64,000 nt of DNA from Planctomycetota bacterium (lineage in GTDB: Bacteria > Planctomycetota > Phycisphaerae > UBA1845 > UTPLA1), in assembly GCA_016712275.1 (NCBI GenBank), contig JADJRI010000019.1, positions 48,899 through 112,898 on the forward strand, given 5' to 3'. Position 1 is the first letter of the stretch. The number at the start of each line of letters is the position of its first letter. The notes beneath the pieces were generated by a model. It ran no database searches. It was not told the DNA's origin and was given only the letters and a program-made list of their open reading frames with translations. Shown one piece after another: positions 53,193 through 60,619 of this stretch. Position numbers and translations under genes: made by a program.

Positions 53193-55130
53193 TCACGGAC
53201 AGGCAGACCCATCCAGAATCGCATTCACGAAAGCAGTCACGTCGCCCATGTCGGTTCCGCCGCTGTTGTCCATGTCGGCACAATCGCAGCCACCCAACAG
53301 GGTCAGACATTCAACGAATTCCTCGATGTCGCGTGCGTTGCGAAGGCTGTCGGTAAAACAGTCCGCCTTGCAGACGACCGGGAGCGGCGACGGAATGTTG
53401 GCGCCGGCGGCAATCGAGGAGGGTGTGCCCGTTCTGAAGAGGCCGAGCGTCACCTCGCCCGTTGCCGGTGCGACGTTGGTCTCGAACCAGAAGTTGTACA
53501 TCGTTCCCCATCGCAGGGCGTTTGTGTTTGGATTCTGTGCGAAAGTCTCGGGGCTGCTCCATGTCACGCCGCCGGCACCCACCGAGGAAACCCAATCGGT
53601 GTTCGCATAGGGCTCGCCGCTGTGATAGTCCACATCATGGAAGCCGACGCCGCTCACGGTCGCCCCATTCGGGACCGGCACGAAGAAGGAGCCGCCGCTG
53701 CGGTGGGAATTCAGGTTGTAAACGGCATAGTCATATCGCCAATCGCCCTCGCCCAGGTCGGTCGCCTTGCTGGCCACGAAGAAGCGCCCTTCGCTTGGCA
53801 CATCGGCAATGACGATGCCCACGTCAGGATCCTCGACGCCGGCGCCGAGGCCATCGAATTTCCAGGCATAAATCGCCGGAATCGCGACATTCATCGATCC
53901 GGTCGGCGTCATGTCAAATGTCGCACCGCTGACGGTGACCAGCTTGTATGAAGCATTGTTGAGCGAGTTTCCGGCGGTTGCATCCGCCGCCGCCACATAG
54001 ACACCTTCGACCAGGAAGCGGGCAGCAGGAAAATTCGCCGTCGTCATATCGCTTTCCTGAACTTGAAGGCGCTCGGCAATCGTGCCGGATGTGGGGCTTG
54101 ATTGACCAGGGTAGCGCCCGTAAAGGCATTGACGGCCGATCGCGGGCCGAGAATGCCCTGTCCGCCATTGAAGCCGGAGCCATACACGTCGAGGCAGCCC
54201 GCACCCAGCACGCTGCCGCCCTGGCCGTTGCAACTGAAGCCGCAGCCACCGCCCGCCGCTGCCGGTGCCATTCTTCACCCACGACATGCCGATTTGTTCC
54301 AGTCGGCCGCCATAAATGCGATAGGCATTCATCGCCAAAAGCGGCGAAGTGCCGCCCCAAGGCAAGTTTGCGGTGCCGATGTTGCAGGTGTTGCTTGAAA
54401 GTGCATAGGCCCGAATACCGCCCACGACACCGAAATTTGAAATGTTGGTTACGTCGGAATAGATGACGTCCGCGCCGGCGCTTTGGGCACATGGATTGGG
54501 CGAACAGGGCGTGTTGAAACCGAAGAAGGTGCCGCCCATTAACTGGCAATCGGCCACCACTTCCTGCGAGCAGGAGTCATCTTCGAGGCAGCAGGCTCCC
54601 GGCGTCGTGGCCTGATCGAGGCAGGCGATGACCAGGTTGCCGGTACCTTGATCTCCGGATTGGAAGCCGCCAACGCGAATGAAATAACACTGACCCATAA
54701 CGGCTGGCACCGTTACAAAGGAGGAATAGCCGGCGCAACCGCTACCGTCGTCGTTGCAATCCAACAGGTCCGCGGTGAGTGTGGCGCAATTGCAGCCGTT
54801 GTAGACGACGAGATCGGTGTCATACTGGGCTGTGTTGCAGGTGCTCACCGACAATTCGCCGGTGCAACTCGCTGTGTAACGAAACCAGATGTCCCGATAG
54901 GTCTGGCCGTCGAACTGGCATGAGCCCGAATGGGCGGGGCCATCGGTCGTGGCATTGACCGTCGAAAATGCGGTGCTGCCATCGAAGATGTCGATGGCGT
55001 TCGCGCAGTTATCGTTGGAGGGTTGTGCCAAAAGGGCGGGGGTGGAGAAGGCCAAGCACGCGGAAAGAATCAGCGTTTGACCTAAGTAACAACAAAGCCG
55101 GCGTTGCCGGCAAGCGGTGGATAACGACAT
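53193..55130 (-). CDS. Exported multi-domain protein with GACC cysteine repeat and dockerin-like tail (compensating frameshifts)
   Basis: The start at 55130 has CAGGAG upstream and opens a signal peptide (LGQTLILSACLAFSTPALLA). The first domain (NDNCANAIDIFDGSTAFSTV, TYRDIWFRYTASCTGELSVS, TDLVVYNGCNC) is a planctomycete carbohydrate-binding-like beta domain. A GACC-type Cys repeat follows. The middle contains a region read in the wrong frame between about 54090 and 54275; the other frame gives GGCGFSCNGQGGSVLGAGCL and DVYGSGFNGGQGILGPRSAV, so two compensating indels are present. The C-terminal part is beta-rich (RFFVASKATDLGEGDWRYDY, VPNGATVSGVGFHDVDYHSG), and the end (DIEEFVECLTLLGG, ADMDNSGGTDMGDVTAFVNA) is dockerin-like. 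About 645 residues. Function unknown. Confidence 0.82.
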   Translation of the reverse strand: MSLSTACRQRRLCCYLGQTLILSACLAFSTPALLAQPSNDNCANAIDIFDGSTAFSTVNATTDGPAHSGSCQFDGQTYRDIWFRYTASCTGELSVSTCNTAQYDTDLVVYNGCNCATLTADLLDCNDDGSGCAGYSSFVTVPAVMGQCYFIRVGGFQSGDQGTGNLVIACLDQATTPGACCLEDDSCSQEVVADCQLMGGTFFGFNTPCSPNPCAQSAGADVIYSDVTNISNFGVVGGIRAYALSSNTCNIGTANLPWGGTSPLLAMNAYRIYGGRLEQIGMSWVKNGTGSGGRWLRLQLQRPGRQRAGCGLPRRVWLRLQWRTGHSRPAIGRQCLYGRYPGQSSPTSGTIAERLQVQESDMTTANFPAARFLVEGVYVAAADATAGNSLNNASYKLVTVSGATFDMTPTGSMNVAIPAIYAWKFDGLGAGVEDPDVGIVIADVPSEGRFFVASKATDLGEGDWRYDYAVYNLNSHRSGGSFFVPVPNGATVSGVGFHDVDYHSGEPYANTDWVSSVGAGGVTWSSPETFAQNPNTNALRWGTMYNFWFETNVAPATGEVTLGLFRTGTPSSIAAGANIPSPLPVVCKADCFTDSLRNARDIEEFVECLTLLGGCDCADMDNSGGTDMGDVTAFVNAILDGSACP

Positions 55131-55362
55131 GCGTCCACTCCTGTTCAAAGTTTTCCTGTCCCGAACGCAGTTGTCCGCCGCTCGCCGTGGCCGCAACTGA
55201 ACAGCTTTCACTATACAGTAAATCAAAGGCATTATTCAAGCAGAATTGGATCTGGTAAAGTTTGATGTAACACGCCTCGGGGCTTCGACTTTCCAGTACC
55301 GGGGGGCTTGATTCGGTGGGAATCCGGCGTTTGGGATGAGGCGGGCGCATTCGATTATTCAG

Positions 55363-56606
55363 TTACTCCGGCGAAAGTGTCTCGGAACCGCCGCAAATTG
55401 GAAGCTCGAATGCGGCGATGGTTTGCCGGTTTCGCACATAAAGGCGATGTTCGACAAGGGTGGGAATGGTCCAAGCCTTTTCTTCTAGAATCATGGATTG
55501 TGCATGAATCGTAAGTCCATCCCGCGTGGGCGTGGCAAATGTGAGCCGGCCGGTTTCTTCGAGCATGAGCAGTTTGTCGCCGATACGGAGCATGCCCGCG
55601 CGGTCGATGTCGCGCCGCTTCCAGAGTGTTTCGCCGGTATGTATGTCAATGGCCGTAAACACGGTCGCGCCAAAATCGCCGCTTGATCCAAGGACCATGT
55701 CGCCGATGCGCAGAACATTGCGGTGTACCACTCGGGAATTTTCTCGTCGACCAAATCTCTTTGGCGGCCGCTTTGTTGTCCTTCCTGGAAAGCTTCAGCA
55801 CCCGCGAACCCGCGTTGCCTTCCGATGTGACGAAAAGAAGATTGTCCGCGCCCCAAACCGGGTTGGGGATGTTGTTGAGCCACTGGCCCGCGTGCGGATG
55901 TTGCCAGAGCAGATCGCCGTTGGCCGGATTGACCGCGACGATTTCGCGGGCCATCAGGCAGACGAGTTGCCGCTCGCCGTCCACGCTGATCAGCACGGGA
56001 GAGCCATAACTATTCTCGAAATCATGTCGCTTCCACACCACGGCCGGTCGATTGGTCCAGTGCCACAATGGAAGCACTTTTTCCTCCGACCGGCACGATG
56101 ATGTTATTCTCGAATGCGATCGGACTGTTTGCATATCCCCAGCGCGGGAGTTTCGCGTCAAACGTGTCGGGCAAATCGACGGTCCACTGTGCAGTTCCGG
56201 TTTTCTTGTCGAGACAGGTGAGACGGCCGTTAAAGCCGATGGCGAAGATGCGGTCGCCCGCAATGAGCGGCGTCGAGCGCGGGCCGTGGCCGTAGCGGGC
56301 GGCGAACTCCGCCGCATCGACCGGGGCGGCGTAGCGGTGCTGCCAGACGCTCGCTCCGGTTGCGGCCTTGAGGGCCGCGATGATCTCCTCGTCGGTCTCG
56401 CGATACATCGTAAAGAGGAGGCCGTCGTCGACGAGAATGGACGAATATCCGTCGCCGAGCGGGCGCGACCAGATGCGCTTCGGACCTTCCTTGGGCCAGT
56501 TCACGTCGAGCCGGTCTTCGGTGACTGTGAAGTCGCGATTCGGCCCGCCGAATTGGGGCCATTGGGCAATGGCCGCGAGGCAGGACATCGCGACGAACGG
56601 CGCCAT
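55363..56606 (-). CDS. PQQ-like beta-propeller (BamB-like) protein (two frameshifts)
   Basis: The protein is read in three frames. The first (from ATG 56606) has AQWPQFGGPNRDFTVTEDRL, then IIAALKAATGASVWQHRY, RLTCLDKKTGTAQWTVDLPD. After a break near 56045 it continues AVVWKRHDFENSYGSPVLIS, REIVAVNPANGDLLWQHPHA, LLFVTSEGNAGSRVLKLS. After a break near 55735 it ends with FTAIDIHTGETLWKRRDIDR and LTFATPTRDGLTIHAQSMIL. The recurring A-x-D-x3-G-x-x-x-W blades define a PQQ-like eight-bladed propeller. The N-terminal CLAAIAQWP stretch suggests a signal peptide or lipobox. Corrected length is about 414 residues. In planctomycetes these proteins are very common; the role here is unknown. Confidence 0.85.
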
Positions 56607-56923
56607 GAACGGGGCGTGAATGCAAATGCGAACGATTGTACGCCGTCTGCCTGGCGTATTAATGGAAATCGAGTGACTGGAATTTGTCGCATGGGTCGGG
56701 AGAGGCTACGGATTCGTTCGTGAAGATGCGGTTTGACACGCACTCTCAAAGCGTAGTTTACTCCCTGCCATTTTATGTACTGTCTTGATTTGGGCGATTG
56801 TCCGTGTTCGGACAATGGACATTTTTAGGACAATGCATCTCGTTATGTTTCTTAATTCATCATCGAGCACGTCACATTGGGATTGAGCATCAACGGCGTG
56901 CTTTGAGCCAAAGATTAGAGGCG
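56607..56923. other. Spacer at the edge of a low-GC segment
   Basis: These bases lie upstream of the PQQ-propeller gene and downstream of the low-GC split gene. No coding frame, RNA or repeat was recognised. GC falls here from about 60 percent towards 45 percent by eye, marking the start of the compositionally different segment. Confidence 0.5.
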
Positions 56924-57208
56924 TTACGGCGTGCGATCTCTGGCGGATTGGCTGGTCGTCGGACAGGGATAGGCCTGAAAGTACGGGAAGCCAGTGAACA
57001 CGTGGGCTCGCATGTCATTGTCATCTTTCAGATCGGGAATGCTGTTCTTGAAATTACAAATAATCTCGTTTGCGTGCTCTGGATCCAAATCAATTATCGT
57101 TTTACACAAACAGCCAATCATCATGGGATCATCATTTCGTTCCGCGGAATTGAGAATCGACGTTAATTCTGGCAGCGTGCCCAGCGCTTGCTGGGGAACG
57201 ATAATTCT
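56924..57208 (-). other. In-frame continuation of the low-GC gene beyond an amber codon
   Basis: The reading frame of the 220-residue ORF upstream continues past its TAG stop for 94 further codons without another stop: IIVPQQALGTLPELTSILNS, ERNDDPMMIGCLCKTIIDLD, PEHANEIICNFKNSIPDLKD. Composition and helical pattern (a HEAT/ARM-like impression) look like real protein. Internal initiation at ATG 57124 would give only 66 residues. It is therefore likely the C-terminal part of one broken gene, though a separate small gene cannot be excluded. Confidence 0.5.
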
Positions 57209-57871
57209 CTAGAGAAAACTCCTAATGTTCTCACAGCTTGATCCCTTGTAGCCTGACCGCCACTCTTTGGTGAAGGCGAATCGATGGTCTAACTGAAACA
57301 GGAATTCAAAATACTCTATCGATTTCTCATGTAGAGCTTGTTCGGTCAGCTCGTTTAATAACCAAGCGCGAAATGCACAAGTTTGATCATCGTCCTTGAA
57401 TCGGAGACCCCAAAGCTCCTTTGGCAATTGGTCAAGGGATAGCACTTGAAATTCATTGCTCGCGTTGCTGATAAGAATTTGAAAACTGTACTTTCTGAAG
57501 TAGCCCTGAAGAATGAGATATGTGTTTGAGAGTATTCTTGTCGCCGCGATTGGCTCATAGCCATCAGTTCGCAGTTTGTAGCTTTCTTGCTTTATCTCGA
57601 TTCGACCATCGAAAAGGTACTTGTTCTCGCCCCAGACTCCTAACGGAGAGTGGGCATGGCCACCTCGCTGCGTGATGTGAGGATAGCCAAAATGATTGAT
57701 GGCATAAACGGGAATGTCTGGACGCCTGAATTTCCATCCCGCATGTGTCAGCAAAAGGTAAGGCGCGTTATCTTTGATGAGTGAAATGTGACCAACAAGA
57801 TTACCGCCAGGGAGTAGCACAGCCAACCAAGGCTTGGACTTCACATGATACGCCAAGAATTTATGTGTCAT
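57209..57871 (-). CDS. Unknown low-GC protein, probably truncated by an amber codon
   Basis: A 220-residue protein that I do not recognise. It begins THKFLAYHVKSKPWLAVLLP and is rich in aromatic and beta-forming residues (APYLLLTHAGWKFRRPDIPV, INHFGYPHITQRGGHAHSPL), with a helical C-terminus (RAWLLNELTEQALHEKSIEY). No signal peptide or membrane span is evident. Sampled lines have about 37-42 percent GC against about 60 percent in flanking genes, pointing to horizontal acquisition. The stop TAG at 57209-57211 is followed by 94 more open codons in the same frame. An immunity or defence role would fit such islands but nothing here proves it. Confidence 0.6.
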   Translation of the reverse strand: MTHKFLAYHVKSKPWLAVLLPGGNLVGHISLIKDNAPYLLLTHAGWKFRRPDIPVYAINHFGYPHITQRGGHAHSPLGVWGENKYLFDGRIEIKQESYKLRTDGYEPIAATRILSNTYLILQGYFRKYSFQILISNASNEFQVLSLDQLPKELWGLRFKDDDQTCAFRAWLLNELTEQALHEKSIEYFEFLFQLDHRFAFTKEWRSGYKGSSCENIRSFL

Positions 57872-57965
57872 TACTGGTTTTTCACTTTCATGTGTCCTTC
57901 AATTCATACTGTAACGGCATCCCAATTGCGACCAGGCACGCACAGATTTGGTTAAACTGCTGGTT

Positions 57966-59861
57966 ATGACCGAAATCAACCAACCACAGCCGCCCGTATT
58001 GCCTCCCGGCACACAAGTTGTACTGCGCACCGATGTTTCCTGCGTTGGCGGCGGAGACGTGCGACTGGCTGGCGCGGTGGCTACTGTCTTGCGATCGCCG
58101 GTGGACGCAGAGCATCGGTATTTGATTCGATTTCCGGATGGGGCGGAAGCGGCCGTGCTTCGGCGGCAGATTTCGGTGCGAAAGCAGGTGCAGCGGGAGG
58201 GGCTTATTGGGCCGGAGTCGGCGATGGATGAGCATGGGCTGTGGCCGTTTGTGATCTACCGCTGCGTCATCGGTTCGCGGGCTTATGGGTTGGAGGCTGC
58301 CGATTCGGATGTGGATCGGCGGGGGATTTATTTGCCGCCGGCGGGGCGGCATTGGTCATTGTTCGGCGTACCGCCGCAAATTGAGAATGACGCAACACAG
58401 GAATGTTACTGGGATATAGAAAAGTTTTTGACGCTGGCGCTGAAGGCGAATCCGAACGTGCTGGAGTGTTTGTATTCGCCGCTGGTCGAGCATGCCACGC
58501 CGTTGGCACGACGGATGCTGGAGATGCGCGAGGCGTTTTTGTCGCGGCTGATTTACCAGACTTACAACGGCTATGTGATGAGCCAGTTCAAGAAGCTGGA
58601 GGGGGACCTGCGCAATCGCGGCGAGATCAAGTGGAAGCATGCGATGCACCTGATTCGTCTGCTCTTGGCCGGGATTGTTGCGTTGCGGGAGGGGCACGTG
58701 CCGGTTGCGGTTGGTGAGCATCGGGAACGGCTGCTGGCGATTCGACGGGGGGAGATGGCTTGGGAGGAGATCAATGGGTGGCGGCTGGCGCTGCACAAAG
58801 AATTTGATGCCGCGTTTGCAGAGACGGCATTGCCTAAACGGCCGGACTATGGGCGGGTGAATTCGTTTTTGATTGAGGCGCGGCGGGAGGCGATGGGAAA
58901 GGATCGGAGCGATGCCGTTCAGGTGACAGTTGAATCACTTCCGATGATCGAGCGCGATGATCGCGTTTTGATCGAGGCGCGTGTTCGGCCGGAAGCGATT
59001 CCGGTGCTGGATCAGGTTATTGCGCGGCAGCCATATCCGCTGCTGTTTGTGACGATCAGCGGGGCGCATCTGTATGGGTTTGCGTCGGCGGATTCGGATT
59101 TTGATTTGCGCGGGGTCCATGTGCTGCCGGCGCGGAAAGTACTGGGGTTGGATGCGGGGCGGGAGACCGTGCAGGTCGATGCAATCGAGGGCGGGTTGGA
59201 GATCGATCTGGTGTCGCACGACGCGGCGAAGTTTTTCGGATTGATGCTGAAGCGGAATGGGTATGTGCTGGAGCAGTTGTATTCGCCGCTCGTGGTGCGG
59301 ACGTCGCCGGAGCATGAGGAACTGAAGCGACTGGGTCGCGGGTGCATCACGCGGCATTATGTGCATCATTATCTGGGGTTCTTCGCGACGCAGCGGAAGC
59401 TGTTTGAGAAGGATCAGCGGCTAAAGCCGATGCTGTACACGTATCGGGTCTTGCTGACGGGCATTCACTTGCTGCGGACGGGTGAGCTTGAGGCGAATTT
59501 GGAGGTGCTGAACGGGGAGTTTGCGTTGCCGTATATCGCTGAGTTGTTGGCGGCAAAGCGGGAGGGGCGGGAGCAGGATGTTTGGCGGGGAGGGGATTTG
59601 GCGTTTCATCTGGCGGAGTTTGATCGGCTGGACGGGGAGTTGAAGCTGGCCGGGGAGGAGAGCGGGTTGGCGGATGGTCCGACGGTGCGCGCGGAGTTGA
59701 GTGAGATGTTGGTGGGGTTGAGGAATAGGAGGAACGGTGTGCGACCATTACCATTGGCATTATTCGCAGTCGCGCGCTGCCCACCACTCTTTCCAAAAAG
59801 GGGAAATTCGCCTTTTCGACATTCCAACCATGTTGGATATCTTAATATTGGACAAAAGTGA
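57966..59861 (+). CDS. Tandem nucleotidyltransferase (two RlaP/PF10127-like domains) with N-terminal SH3-like domain
   Basis: About 631 residues. Residues about 10-80 resemble a small SH3/KOW-like barrel (GTQVVLRTDVSCVGGGDVRL). Two polymerase-beta-type nucleotidyltransferase domains follow. The first has IGSRAYGLEAADSDVDRRGI and YLPPAGRHWSLFG with the catalytic G-S-x-n-D-x-D. The second has ISGAHLYGFASADSDFDLRG and VHVLPARKVLGLD, with Ala in place of the first-motif Ser. Each is followed by a similar helical part (LECLYSPLVEHATPLARRML and LEQLYSPLVVRTSPEHEELK). This family is linked to RNA repair nucleotidyltransfer by name only; the substrate is unknown. The start at 57966 replaces an upstream ATG at 57948. 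The last ~40 residues look like read-through, overlapping the next gene tail-to-tail, so the real stop may be near 59750. Confidence 0.83.
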   Translation: MTEINQPQPPVLPPGTQVVLRTDVSCVGGGDVRLAGAVATVLRSPVDAEHRYLIRFPDGAEAAVLRRQISVRKQVQREGLIGPESAMDEHGLWPFVIYRCVIGSRAYGLEAADSDVDRRGIYLPPAGRHWSLFGVPPQIENDATQECYWDIEKFLTLALKANPNVLECLYSPLVEHATPLARRMLEMREAFLSRLIYQTYNGYVMSQFKKLEGDLRNRGEIKWKHAMHLIRLLLAGIVALREGHVPVAVGEHRERLLAIRRGEMAWEEINGWRLALHKEFDAAFAETALPKRPDYGRVNSFLIEARREAMGKDRSDAVQVTVESLPMIERDDRVLIEARVRPEAIPVLDQVIARQPYPLLFVTISGAHLYGFASADSDFDLRGVHVLPARKVLGLDAGRETVQVDAIEGGLEIDLVSHDAAKFFGLMLKRNGYVLEQLYSPLVVRTSPEHEELKRLGRGCITRHYVHHYLGFFATQRKLFEKDQRLKPMLYTYRVLLTGIHLLRTGELEANLEVLNGEFALPYIAELLAAKREGREQDVWRGGDLAFHLAEFDRLDGELKLAGEESGLADGPTVRAELSEMLVGLRNRRNGVRPLPLALFAVARCPPLFPKRGNSPFRHSNHVGYLNIGQK

Positions 59862-60544
59862 ATTGTAGTTACGTCGCCTGTCGTAACCCCGAATGACATC
59901 GTGCCAACAACTTTGCCATTCGTTGCGCTAATTACCGGTGATCCACTTTGAGAATCAAGAGTGATTTGTTTTGCGAGCCTCACTTGAACGCTTAGTGTAC
60001 TTCTTTGTTCGACGACGCCATCTACCCACTCATAGCCAAATTCCGAGGAATTCGACTTGTTTGGGAACCACACTTTTTCATTCATATCTGGACAAGCTCG
60101 ATCATCGAGTTCAAGAGCCATGTCTGGAGAAAGGCTCTTTTCAACGGGGGCAATGAAGTAATCGTTTGAGAGCACCTTCGTGGGTTTTAGTGAACCCGGC
60201 TTGCCTGGCTGCCCCCAGCTCTTGTCAAGGGTTGTAATTAGACTTCCGTCTTTAATGGAGAGGCAATCGATCTTGATCAAGGGAGTTCCGGAGAAGTTCA
60301 GATTGCTTGCAGAGCCTACGGCAGCAATTCGATTTTCGCGATTGTGGACGAAGTACATTGTCCCTTTGGTAAGTGGTTCTTGGTCTTTGTAGTGGAGGAC
60401 CGGCTGACAGAGAAACCTTCCCTGTGGTTGGAGACTGCTAGATGCGGAACTGCTCGCATTTGGTTTGCTGGGATTACAGCCCGAAAGGTAGACGCCGCCG
60501 CCAGCGGCAACGATCAAGCAAACTACTTGGCTTACCAGTCTCAT
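59606..60544 (-). CDS. Lipoprotein with trypsin-like fold, catalytic His apparently missing
   Basis: The start at 60544 has GGAAGG upstream. The leader LVSQVVCLIVAAGGGVYLSGC ends in a lipobox (LSGC) and is followed by a Ser/Asn-rich linker. The body resembles a chymotrypsin-type barrel: GTMYFVHNRENRIAAVGSAS where TAAH is normally found, DMALELDD for the catalytic Asp, and DSQSGSPVISATNGKVVGTM for the nucleophile Ser. The His position seems to hold Ser or Asn, so it may be a non-catalytic binding protein. GC is about 47-50 percent, lower than its neighbours. The C-terminal ~80 residues overlap the nucleotidyltransferase gene on the other strand and are probably not all real. Confidence 0.6.
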   Translation of the reverse strand: MRLVSQVVCLIVAAGGGVYLSGCNPSKPNASSSASSSLQPQGRFLCQPVLHYKDQEPLTKGTMYFVHNRENRIAAVGSASNLNFSGTPLIKIDCLSIKDGSLITTLDKSWGQPGKPGSLKPTKVLSNDYFIAPVEKSLSPDMALELDDRACPDMNEKVWFPNKSNSSEFGYEWVDGVVEQRSTLSVQVRLAKQITLDSQSGSPVISATNGKVVGTMSFGVTTGDVTTIHFCPILRYPTWLECRKGEFPLFGKSGGQRATANNANGNGRTPFLLFLNPTNISLNSARTVGPSANPLSSPASFNSPSSRSNSAR

Positions 60545-60619
60545 GTTCGACCTTCCAGTGCGTTCCGAGTGTTCGGTCTATCTTGATTGGTCTATCAAGA
60601 CAATTCATTGTTTTCTCAG

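Noticed and set aside
57209..57211. Pyrrolysine or other readthrough at the TAG
   Set aside because: Neighbouring genes offer no sign of a recoding system, and a nonsense mutation or base error is simpler; kept only as a question in the findings.
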